Shown here piece after piece: positions 56,030 to 64,000 of a stretch of DNA of 64,000 bases. Made by a program: the position numbers and the translations under genes. Location: contig CM067369.1 in assembly GCA_034401795.1 (NCBI GenBank), positions 138,024,496-138,088,495 of the forward strand. Direction: 5' to 3'. The DNA is from Chaetoderma sp. LZ-2023a. Taxonomy: Eukaryota; Mollusca; Caudofoveata; Chaetodermatida; Chaetodermatidae. Under the pieces are notes generated by a model. It searched no databases. It saw only the letters and a list, made by a program, of their open reading frames with translations, and had not been told where the DNA came from. The stretch's first letter is position 1. Every line of letters begins with the position of its first letter.

Positions 56030-56222
56030 GAGTGGTCTGGAGAAATGTCCATTTGCAAGCCAAGAGAATACTATTGTTGAAAATTTCCCACTGGAATGGC
56101 TGGCTCTATAACCGAGCCAGTCATTCCGGTGGGAAATTTAAAAAAGTATTCAGCTGGCCTGCAAATGGACATTCAATAAGTAAATATTTTGATTTTTTTA
56201 AACATAATTTAGCCAATAAAGG
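56030..56222. repeat. Hairpin MITE family 1 copy
   Basis: Hairpin around TGGCTCTATAACCGAGCCAG; outer ends diverged. It follows a short GAT repeat at 56010-56028. Confidence 0.7.
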
Positions 56223-56252
56223 TAAAATAATGAAATGCATCATAGCATTATA

Positions 56253-57552
56253 ACAAGAGGCTCAAAGGCCTGTGACATTCACCTGGACAATTATTAGCAT
56301 TTGAACCATTTGTATTGGAAAATCCAAAATGGCCACCCAAAAAATCTACCAATTAAAAATCTGAATAGAGGTCCTAGAGGGTACCACCATAGGATCATTC
56401 CAGGCAAATTTGGTTAAAATCCACCAAGCCGTTTAGGAGGTATGTTTTAATGGATTTCTGCATAATTTTTGGAAAATCCAAGATGCCCGCCAAAACAATT
56501 TACAAATTACAATTCTTGTTTGATATATTGAAGCCTACTGCGATAAGATCGTTCCACTCACGTTTTGTTGAAATCGGGCCATTGATTAGAGTATTTAGCA
56601 CTTTAAATGGTTCCAGAAAATTATCGGTATATTCCAAGATGGTCTCCAAAAAATAGACCAATTGAAATTCTGAAAAGAAAATATAGTCTATGATGGCATG
56701 ACCACCATAGTCAAATTTGGCTAGAATCTGGCAAGCGGTTAAGGAGATGCATTTTGACAATTTCCATAAAATCCAAGCTTTACCCCCCAAAATTGACCAA
56801 AGAAAATTTTTCATAGATTTTCTGTAGCCTATCATGATAGCCTACCTTTTATCCGAATTTGAATGAAAACTGTCAAAATTGTTGAAATCTGGAAGAGAAG
56901 CATTTTGACAATTTCCGGTAAACATTTCATAAAATCCCAGATTTTCACCTAAAAAATTAACCAATCAAGATTCTGAAAAGAAGTTTTTAAGTCTAACGCG
57001 CCCCTCTAACCAAATTTGGCTGAAATATGTCAAGCAACTAAGGACTTTTGATAATTTCCAGTAAATTTTTCATAAAATCTATGATTTTCACCCCAAAAAT
57101 TAACCAATCAAAATTCTGAAAAGTTCTGGAGTCTAACACGATCCAAATTGGCTGAAACATGTCAAGCAACTAAGGAGATGTAGCGTTTTGACAATTTCCG
57201 TTAAAATTTTCATAAAATCTAAGATTTTCACCCAAAAAGTTAATCAATTAAAATTTTGAATAGAAGTTCTAGAACGCATCACCATAGAATCTGCATAGCT
57301 AAATTTGGTTGAAATATGTCAAGCAGCTAAGGAGGAGTAGCTTTTTGACAATTTCCAGTAAATTTTTCATAAAATCTAAGATTTTCAACCAAAAATTGAC
57401 CAATCTAAATTTTGGAGCATACCAGCATAGGATCCTTGCAGCCAATTATGTTTGAAATCGGTCAAACCATTGAGAAGAAGCGATTTGATGGACAGACGGA
57501 CAGCCGGCTGCCATGGAATAAGCTCACTGGGCCATTTGGGCCAGGTGAGCTA
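56253..57552. mobile_element. Fold-back repeat with CACCTGG / CCAGGTGAG ends and inner repeats
   Basis: Relative of 12086-13230: starts AAGAGGCTCAAAGGCCTGTG and ends GGGCCATTTGGGCCAGGTGAG. The inside is made of at least six diverged units of about 140-150 bp, each with ATTTTCATAAAATCTAAGAT, AACCAATCAAAATTCTGAA and TTTGGCTGAAATATGTCAAG. Non-coding. It ends about 45 bp from the donor of the 57595 exon end. Confidence 0.6.
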
Positions 57553-57594
57553 ATTAACAGATGATGTTAGCACAAAGATGAACCAAGGACGCAC

Positions 57595-57860
57595 TTATTC
57601 TTGCTTTTCTTCTCTGCTTGATAATTATCCCACTGTTCATCAAGAATAACATCAAGATTCTGTACATTTCTCTCTACACACTGACACTGTTGATGAAGAT
57701 TGCGCATCAGCTCCACACTGGCGGGGTCGAGAGAGCGTGATTTAAGCAGATTATGATAGTGACCATCTTTATTTCGCTCCTGTCGAACTCGCACCTCTTC
57801 CACTCTAGACATCAAATCCAGACAATGAGTCTTCAGCTCACAGATCTCCTTGTGATGAAA
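57595..57860 (-). CDS. NUP214: NUP214-like exon, coiled-coil segment 2
   Basis: Exon of 266 bp, starting in phase 0 after acceptor ATTTTAG and ending AA/GTGCGT in phase 2. It encodes a long charged helix: the part around RQERNKDGHYHNLL and SLDPASVELM, then a heptad-like stretch ending DEQWDNYQAEKK. Vertebrate NUP214 has the same order (NERNRDSGYLHLL, then LDP, then LEW and a Lys/Gln-rich end), which is the best single piece of evidence for the family. A fold-back repeat ends only about 45 bp beyond the donor. Confidence 0.9.
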
Positions 57861-58048
57861 CTAAAATAAATAGGAAAATACCTAAGCAGGGCTAGAAATA
57901 AACTTATTTTAATCGTAACCCATACAGTAAACCAGAAAATTCACAGATCCTTGGAATTTTGAACTGATCCGTACTGTTATGACTGCATAGACTAAATTTA
58001 AGAAAATTTCAAAATGCACCATTTACTCTATATTATTAGGATAATTAA

Positions 58049-58269
58049 TCATTTAATTGTCAAGAAGTCAAAACGTTTGCTTAAAAAATTTCTATTTGCA
58101 GGTCAAGAGAATACTATTTTTGAGAATTTACCATTGGAATGACTGACTCGTTTATCGAGCCAGTCATTCCAGTGGTAAATTTTCAAAAATAGTATTCGCT
58201 TGGCCTGCAAATGGATATTTCTCAAGTCCACTGTAGAGGCCATTTTTGGTCGGCTGGACCTCTAAAGAG
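58049..58269. repeat. Hairpin MITE family 1 copy, TTAA on both sides
   Basis: Between TTAA at 58045-58048 and 58270-58273, complete hairpin around GACTCGTTTATCGAGCC. Confidence 0.75.
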
Positions 58270-58521
58270 TTAAAACAGCACAGATTACACTAACTGGTTG
58301 ATGAAGAAAGCTGTAAATCCTGTTTGAATTGTGTTGCAAAACTACTGCTGAAATATAGTGATCCAGCCGGATCAGTTTGTCCTAAAGCAGTGATCGGTTA
58401 CTGATCCGTATGCGAAATAGGCCTACGGATCACAGGATCAGGGGGTAATTCCTGCACAAGACATGTCTTTTAAAAGCGATTTCATCTCATCGTAAATAGT
58501 GTATTGTACTAATAGCTTATG

Positions 58522-58527
<6 letters not shown>

Positions 58528-58576
<49 letters not shown>
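58528..58576. repeat. TA microsatellite
   Basis: About 24 TA units with a few flanking bases. Confidence 0.95.
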
Positions 58577-58578
<2 letters not shown>

Positions 58579-58617
58579 ATCCTATTTATTTTTAGGCAGA
58601 TTCCTTGATTTATTTAT

Positions 58618-58634
58618 AGATAGGATAGGATAGG

Positions 58635-58669
<35 letters not shown>

Positions 58670-58685
58670 GATAGGATAGGATAGG

Positions 58686-58724
<39 letters not shown>

Positions 58725-58750
58725 GATAGGAAGATAGATAGATAGATAGG
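58618..58750. repeat. GATA / GGATA microsatellite
   Basis: Runs of GATA alternating with GGATA blocks, in three near-identical higher-order sections (AGGATAGGATAGGAAGATAG). Confidence 0.95.
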
Positions 58751-58870
58751 TAGTAATATGGTTAAGGCGCTGGCTCAGAATTTTCAAAAATAAAAAATAT
58801 TTTCTATTTATTTTATTGCCTGAGATTTGTTATTTTTGTTTTATAGAGGCCTTATAAATATTGGACAACT

Positions 58871-61203
58871 TTAAGATGATGATGTTGGTCCAGTTAATTT
58901 GGATTTTACCAATATGTCACGTAGATTCGGAACTTTCCTAAATGCTATTACTGGGCGCAAATTGAGAGGCTGTCTTAAATTATTCTGTAATTTATGATAT
59001 TCATCTTTCAAAATTTCGGAAATTTCTACATTTTTTCGATTATATGTCAGAGTGAATGGAATTATTTCACGCTGATCAGCAAGACCGGGGTCCACATTTA
59101 TGCCCCTCGGCCATTCTGTTTCTAATTGCTTAATCCAAAATGATTCTCTAAGTTTCCTTTGTTTATCAGTTTCGTCAGTGGTATTAGAGAGGTGGTTGTT
59201 CAATGGGTATAATTTCGAAGTCCCGAGCGACTGAATGGCCAGGAAGGTTAAAGTGTTCAGCGACATGCGTGTCTTTTTCATGTCTAATATCGCAAAGGTG
59301 TCTAGTAGCTCGCCATCTTAATGGGCATTTGGTTTCACCGACATATTGCTTTTGGCACAATTTACAAGATATTACATAAATCACGTTTTCAGAATCGCAA
59401 TCTAAATTAGACTGAATTTGAAATTTGTTTTTGTTCTGAAAGCTCATAAAAGTTTTTTGATTTGGAAGAAGTAGGTCTAATTCACACCTTTTCTTTCCAC
59501 ATTTCCGAGATTCTCCTGCGCCTGTGATTGGACGATTGTGACGAATCTTGGTAGGCCTGTGATCCGCAGCATTATCAGGGATAGTTTCCAAATCCTGTAA
59601 AGTTTCAGACTTAATTTTGCGCAAAAATCTAGACGAATAGCCTCTCGGCTTGAGGGCCTTGAATAAGAGAGCGCATGCAGATTCAAAGTTTTTTCTATCA
59701 CTCGAATTTCTATGAAAACGGATGATTTGTGATTTTACAATACCTTTAAAGGTATGAGGTGGATGGAAGGATTTCTTGTGAAGTAGTTGATGAGAATCTG
59801 TGGGCTTAAAATATACTTTATAATCAAGGTGTCCCGTTGTGTCATACATTACACCTTTGTATAGCGTTACATCTAAAAAGTCTACGGACATTTGGTCAAT
59901 GTTGGCTTTTAGCTTGATATTCGGGTCATGATTGTTCAAAATGGTGAAAAATTCATTAAATTCTTCCTTTGTATGATGCCAAATAATGAAAATATCATCG
60001 AGGTACCTGCGATAAAAGAGAGGCTGTTTCGGACATTTGCTAAGCGCATCCTCCTCCTACTCTGCTACATAGATGTTGGCAAAACTCGGACTGAAACGTT
60101 TACCCATTGCGCAGCCGCAAATTTGTTGGTATGTTTCACCCGTGAATTCAAAATCATTGCCCTTTAAGCTTAGCTCTAAGAGAGCTAATATTTCGCCAGT
60201 TGGCCTATTGTTATCAGGGTATTTTTCAAACGTTTTACGGACAGAATTCAAACCCTTTTCGATGTCGATGTTTGTGTACATTGCATCGATGTCGCGCGTA
60301 ATCAAAAATGAATTTGGAGGTATCGAGATCTCAGAGACCTGCGACAGAAAGTCGTCAGTATTTTTCAAGAAGCTAAAATGTCTATTCGCAATTGGTTGTA
60401 GGTAATAATCAATGATTTCACTGATCCTATAGGATTCAGAACCACAATCCGATATTATAGGTCGTCCTGGTGGTATCATAGGATCTGACCAAGAATTAAT
60501 AGACTTATGAATTTTGGGTAACAGATAAAATGTACGTGGTTTTGAGTCGCGTTTCGCAACGAGGTATTTAAACTGTTTCTGCGTTAAACTCTTGTTATCA
60601 ACCATATTTTGGAGAATTTCATTAAAATTGTCGCAGTTATTTTGCCAGAGTGGTTCGTCTAATTTTTGGTAATGTTTTGGATTACTGAGTTGACGATGTG
60701 CTTCACGAATGTAGTTGTCTTTAAGCATTATTACAGCAGCAGATCCCTTATCAGCAGGTTTAATGACAATGTCATTGTTTTTACGCAATCCTGTTAAGGC
60801 TTGACGTTCCTCATATGACAAATTTTTATGATTTTTCGGAAACTCAACATTTTCAATACGTTCTTTTACAATTTTTATACTGTCGGAGATCGCTGGGTCG
60901 ACTAATTTTGAGTCTGGTGCCCAGCCAGTTCTTTCAACGAATGGCAGCCAATGGCATATTACTTTTCGAGTTTCGAAAAAAGTCGGCTAATTTGACACTG
61001 TGGGAAAATTCAAGAACTTCCATTGAGCCATTATCTAAAAGTGCATCTATGCCTAATTTGGGCCTAGGAGTTGGTACAAATGTTAGGCCACGATTGAGTA
61101 TTGATTTTTCTGCTTCAGTTAATGTGGCGCCAGTGAGATTAACAATATCACTACCCAGCCCGATACCGGGGTGGTTAGTACCCTGACCCTCAGTTAGTTT
61201 AAA
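58871..61203 (-). pseudogene. Penelope RT and GIY-YIG endonuclease (ORF2), broken
   Basis: Starts in the frame entered by the -1 shift (TEGQGTNHPGIGLGSDIVNL). RT blocks: IVIKPADKGSAAVIM, RPIISDCGSESYRISEIID, TRDIDAMYTNID, and RRYLDDIFIIW with intact YLDD. The endonuclease has VIYVISCKLCQKQYVGETK and AEHFNLPGHS; the Cys pair and linker are usual for endonuclease-bearing Penelope elements. Breaks: frameshift near 60950 (stop at 60934), TAG at about 60055 where Trp is expected, and a shift near 59200 before FWIKQLETEWPRGIN. The element cannot now make a whole ORF2 product. Confidence 0.85.
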
Positions 61204-62765
61204 TTAAGAAAAGTTAACCAGCTATAATACAATGCATTAGCAGTTTTTTCACCCCAATGGATATTATCCTGAACTACTTCAAACTCAGAAATTGGTAGAC
61301 TAGGGATGACTGAGACCTTTATACGCAGGGATTCTACAGATGAATTGATAAATGCTAAGGACCTTTTCTGCTGTGCAGTTAGATGTTGAGAGTAGTTCAG
61401 TTTAGTGAAATAAACCTTTGCATCTGGAAATTTTGAACGAATGGTTCTGAATAAGAGTTGGACTCGTTGAGCGGTTACAGACATAGGTTCATCCTTGTCA
61501 TTTATGCCAATATTTATGATGATTTTCTCTGGCTGATAGGAGCCCATGTATTTTTTGACAATAGTCCTAGCATGGCACAATTTTGCCCCTGGATAGCAGG
61601 CTATCTGGGTGTCTGAATGGGGTTTCACATTTATACGGCTTAGATTGGAGGAGCCAAGGATCAATATTTTTTTCGTCAAGACAGGGAGTCGCCATTCATT
61701 TTTGTGGTCTACCTCATACCGAAATTTCCAGAAAGAATTAGCTTCTAAGTGTGTGGTTTTCTTGGGTTTATTTTGATGATTGATGCTGTTTCTACACGGT
61801 GTAGGGGTGAACTTTGGCTGAGGTAGTTTGGCCACTGGCACTGGGGTACTGAGACCCTTTTGAGTCAAAGGTGTTGATCTGGTCCTTAGAGCGGATTTTC
61901 TGTCATCCTTTGCTCTCTGTGGAAGGGGAGATAATTCATCTGAAGACAGTGGAGGCGGGGTGTCTGGTAGAGGTATCTTACTAGGATCCACAGGAGTTGA
62001 TTTGGTCCTTGGACCAGATTTCTGATTAGCATCCACTCTCCGTGGAAGGGGAGGGAATTCCTCTGGAGACAAGGGTGGTGGTGACTCTGGTAGAGGGATC
62101 TGAAGAGGGTCCACAGGAGAGTCTAATAGGAATATCGGTGATGACCGAGTATCCGTTCTCTTCACTGGTGGGCTATCGGTCGGTGACCTGAGGCGTTTTT
62201 TAAGTTCTGAAGGCCGTGGAATGACTGGTACGGTCTCGGATGACCTTGCAGTAGGGATGTTAACTTGGCAATTTTGTGCTTTCTGTTGAAAGTGTGGGTC
62301 AAAAGGCCTAATGAATTGATAGAATGCCTCGATTGATTTGACGTGAAGTTTCTTGCCATAGTTGGCTTTTGCCCATCTAATGGCTGTTGATTTAGCCTTA
62401 CCTAAATTAAGGTTTGGTGCGGTCTGAGCTATGATAATTTCGGACATGATGGTGCCTAAACTGAAATTGTAATAGTCTATCATAGCTCGAATGATGGAAT
62501 TTGCCCAAACAAAGTTAACTTTCTTGGTGTCACTTACTACCTCTATATTGGGAATAGCTGGCTTAATGAAATGGCAGAGTTCGCTCACCTTCCTGCTCAG
62601 ACCGGTTGGCAGGGTGTTGGAGCTCAAATTGCTGGTTAGTACACCTATGTGGTGAAAACATTGTATTATTATATAATAGCACTTGACTAGTCGAGCCTGG
62701 GGAGGAGACGGACTGCTGTCCTCATGGTTGACATTCCGTCTCTTGCGCTTGCTCGTTCTAGCCAT
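61194..62765 (-). CDS. Penelope ORF1: SGNH/GDSL-hydrolase protein, intact
   Basis: 523 codons from the ATG at 62763-62765, chosen because it has a strong Kozak context (ACCATGG) although the frame opens 17 codons earlier. N-terminus basic (SKRKRR); residues about 60-160 may be helical; about 200-330 are Pro-rich with two copies of the unit IPLP-S/T-PPPLS. The C-terminal part is an SGNH hydrolase: ILILGSSNLSRI (Ser near residue 372), PGAK, IINIGINDKDE (Asn422) and DNIHW (His503). Esterase-type ORF1 proteins are known from CR1/L2 LINEs. It is complete while ORF2 is broken. Confidence 0.8.
   Translation of the reverse strand: MARTSKRKRRNVNHEDSSPSPPQARLVKCYYIIIQCFHHIGVLTSNLSSNTLPTGLSRKVSELCHFIKPAIPNIEVVSDTKKVNFVWANSIIRAMIDYYNFSLGTIMSEIIIAQTAPNLNLGKAKSTAIRWAKANYGKKLHVKSIEAFYQFIRPFDPHFQQKAQNCQVNIPTARSSETVPVIPRPSELKKRLRSPTDSPPVKRTDTRSSPIFLLDSPVDPLQIPLPESPPPLSPEEFPPLPRRVDANQKSGPRTKSTPVDPSKIPLPDTPPPLSSDELSPLPQRAKDDRKSALRTRSTPLTQKGLSTPVPVAKLPQPKFTPTPCRNSINHQNKPKKTTHLEANSFWKFRYEVDHKNEWRLPVLTKKILILGSSNLSRINVKPHSDTQIACYPGAKLCHARTIVKKYMGSYQPEKIIINIGINDKDEPMSVTAQRVQLLFRTIRSKFPDAKVYFTKLNYSQHLTAQQKRSLAFINSSVESLRIKVSVIPSLPISEFEVVQDNIHWGEKTANALYYSWLTFLNLN
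61197..61203 (-). promoter_or_regulatory. Candidate -1 ribosomal frameshift site T TTA AAC
   Basis: In the ORF1 frame the last codons read AAT TTA AAC TAA. The heptamer T TTA AAC has the X XXY YYZ form in the correct phase, right before the stop. A -1 slip leads to CTA ACT GAG GGT, the open ORF2 frame. Short GC-rich stems (GGGT..ACCC, CCCG..CGGG) lie within 40 nt downstream. Frameshifting itself is inferred. Confidence 0.65.
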
Positions 62766-63107
62766 GGTGATATTATGCTCTAATAAATGATCAAAAACCA
62801 ACAGATTTAGCAACAACTGGGCCAGTCACCAAATCTAAGCAAGGGAGATAATCAAGCTCTAACCAACAATTGTCTAGTTTAAATTAAAGGGCTGATCTAA
62901 AAATTAAAACCTGAAACTTGAGTAATGAATAATTAAATCTACAAGCCTACATAGAACTACAAGCCTACTAAGTGTACAAGTCTACACAATTTAACTATAC
63001 CTGAAATGGAAGATGAAGGATTAGTAGCATTTTAATATTAAAACATACAATCAATACAATAATAGCAATTAATAAATAACTCACAATTTTATGATACCGT
63101 CATGCTT

Positions 63108-63147
63108 GGCTGACCGGTTTCGGTTAAGAATAACCTTCTTCAGAGCC
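63108..63147 (-). ncRNA. Hammerhead ribozyme motif of the Penelope element
   Basis: In order on the minus strand: stem I strand GGCT, core CTGAAGA, stem II GGTTA-TTCT-TAACC, core GAAA, short self-complementary stem III ACCGGT, cleavage triplet GTC (after 63112), stem I strand AGCC. All core nucleotides are present. Hammerhead motifs with tiny stem III are known in Penelope elements, where they probably act as dimers. It starts 18 bp inside the intron after the 63166 exon donor. Confidence 0.8.
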
Positions 63148-63165
63148 TTGAGAACAAATTCTCAC

Positions 63166-63315
63166 CTTTGTAGTGTCTCGTATCTGTTGACAAAATCCAA
63201 ACACCTCAGTTGTCTTGTCACGCAGATTCTGCTGCTCAGATTTTGTCCCCAAATTAACACGTGTCTTCTGGTTTCGTTCCTTCAGTTCATGAAGCTCACG
63301 TTCAAAATGTGCAAT
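63166..63315 (-). CDS. NUP214: NUP214-like exon, coiled-coil segment 1
   Basis: Exon of 150 bp (50 codons), phase 0 at both ends, between acceptor TTTACCAG and donor AAG/GTGAGA. It encodes a charged helix with the segment FERELHELKERNQK followed by a second Gln/Arg-rich helix. Vertebrate NUP214 has a closely similar FEKELKELKER segment in its coiled coil, the part that binds NUP88 and NUP62. A Penelope-like element begins about 18 bp past the donor. This is the most upstream exon of the gene that I can see; sequence from 63316 to the window end holds no further exon that I recognise. Confidence 0.85.
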
Positions 63316-63408
63316 CTGGTAAACAATAATAACGATAGAACATGTGGTGCCTTAGTTTACGGGCTGTGCGATAAATCAATTAATAAATGTTGTGTTCGCT
63401 GCAATTGA

Positions 63409-63756
63409 GGAATCAAGTCTCTCAATCAATCGTATGATGTCATAATCAACTATAGCACATGTAGGCTGATCTCATAATCAATTAGATCATAAATAACGTG
63501 ATTTGCTCCATCATAAAGGCTTAATAGTCTGTCAAGTTGTAACGAATTGTATGTCTTTACTATTTAATAAAGATTCTGTTGAAGATTTTGAAACTAATTT
63601 AACTGTGCGCTGTCAAAATATTCAACAGCTTACCTGTATAGGTTTCTGAGGATTAAGATTCAGAGTGCAGGGATCGATTGATCCCAAAATTGGCAAAGCG
63701 TGTGTGGAGCTTAGCTACAGATGGGCGGGGCATAACTAAAACTGGATTCATCCATT
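63409..63756 (+). repeat. Hairpin MITE family 2 copy
   Basis: Ends GAGGAATCAAGTCTCTCAATC and CTAAAACTGGATTCATCC; the inner palindrome is shortened (TTGAAACTAATTTAACTG, then TCAAAATATTCAACAGC). Confidence 0.7.
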
Positions 63757-63782
63757 AACATTGCCTGTCACATTGTGTACTT

Positions 63783-63872
63783 AATATGGTCTCTGCAATG
63801 TCCTTAAGGAATGCCCATCTGGAGGCCAATAGAAGACTAAAAAATCCTGATCAATCATTAAAATGTTAATTG
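63783..63872. repeat. Hairpin MITE family 1, degenerate half
   Basis: ATGGTCTCTGCAATGTCC and GGAGGCCAATAGAAGACTA, ending ATCATTAAAATGTTAA. The hairpin centre is missing. Confidence 0.45.
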
Positions 63873-64000
63873 ATGAGTCGCACTTCTAGTGCTTTGCGGC
63901 GCTGTTGACACAAGGAATGCAAGGGGTGGGGGGGGGGGGGTATTCATCTCTTATACATGCAAATATATTCGACAGTTGACACAAGGTTAAATTGATTGAA

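Larger units (their letters stand above)
58780..63150 (-). mobile_element. Penelope-like element with ribozyme, SGNH ORF1 and RT/GIY-YIG ORF2
   Basis: About 4.4 kb in the first visible intron of the NUP214-like gene, same strand as the gene. From upstream: hammerhead motif (63108-63147), leader (62766-63107), ORF1 with SGNH hydrolase domain, a -1 slippery site, ORF2 with Penelope RT and GIY-YIG endonuclease, and a tail next to microsatellites. The right limit is fixed by the ribozyme; the left limit is approximate. ORF1 is intact, ORF2 has about three breaks. Only one ribozyme copy was found, so the usual tandem long-terminal-like repeat is absent or cut. Confidence 0.85.
9469..63315 (-). other. 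NUP214: NUP214-like nucleoporin gene, internal part (nine exons)
   Basis: This span holds nine exons of one minus-strand gene, listed separately below. NUP214 is the cytoplasmic-face FG nucleoporin of the nuclear pore, which acts in mRNA and protein export. The exons read, in order, like the vertebrate protein: coiled-coil region, basic FL-x-KR linker, then Ser/Thr-rich FG region. All exons have AG/GT borders and the phases agree at each junction. The N-terminal beta-propeller and the last FG exons are outside the window. The introns reach about 20 kb because of transposon insertions. Family assignment comes from remembered similarity to vertebrate NUP214 and was not checked by search. Confidence 0.88.

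Noticed and set aside
58761..58785. tRNA-like A-box (GGTTAAGGCGCTGGCTC) beside the Penelope tail
   Set aside because: No B box, no cloverleaf and no acceptor stem; at most a SINE scrap.

Overview
The window looks like nuclear DNA of an intron-rich animal, probably a marine mollusc (low to moderate confidence). The reasons are one vertebrate-recognisable gene split into small exons with consensus GT/AG borders, abundant DIRS, Penelope, Gypsy and Tc1 elements, and two fold-back repeats ending in CTCACCTGG / CCAGGTGAG of a type I associate with molluscan genomes. There is no sign of a bacterial genome: no operons, rRNA, tRNA or CRISPR.

The only host gene is on the minus strand: nine consecutive internal exons of a NUP214-like nucleoporin, from 63315 down to 9469. 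The first exons encode the coiled-coil region, followed by a conserved basic linker and then Ser/Thr-rich FxF/FG repeats. Reading phases match at every junction (0, 0, 2, 2, 1, 1, 1, 1, 1). The 5' part (beta-propeller) and the 3' end of the gene lie outside the window.

The introns are packed with mobile elements. From left to right: DIRS element A (1-4125, runs off the left edge, long intact ORFs); a second, decayed DIRS family E (about 4480-8484); a fold-back repeat (12086-13230); a 5'-truncated Penelope fragment split by another insertion (18740-20990); a 160-bp tandem array (22140-22792); an apparently intact Tc1-like DD34E transposon (24402-26057); complete DIRS element B with inverted termini and a circle-junction copy (27746-35153), itself carrying a 1.9-kb insertion; a LINE 3' fragment (37938-39225); DIRS element C (39230-55909), split inside its RNase H domain by a 10.2-kb Ty3/Gypsy element (41807-52019) with a 4-bp target duplication; another fold-back repeat (56253-57552); and a nearly full-length Penelope-like element (about 58780-63150). 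Two families of short hairpin MITEs, one flanked by TTAA, are scattered throughout and sometimes nested in each other.

The most unusual system is the Penelope-like element. It carries a hammerhead-ribozyme motif at its 5' end, an intact 523-codon ORF1 with a C-terminal SGNH/GDSL-hydrolase domain, and a canonical -1 slippery heptamer (T TTA AAC) directly before the ORF1 stop that leads into the reverse transcriptase/GIY-YIG ORF. Independently, the Gypsy element carries a SGNH-like ORF between its primer-binding site and gag.
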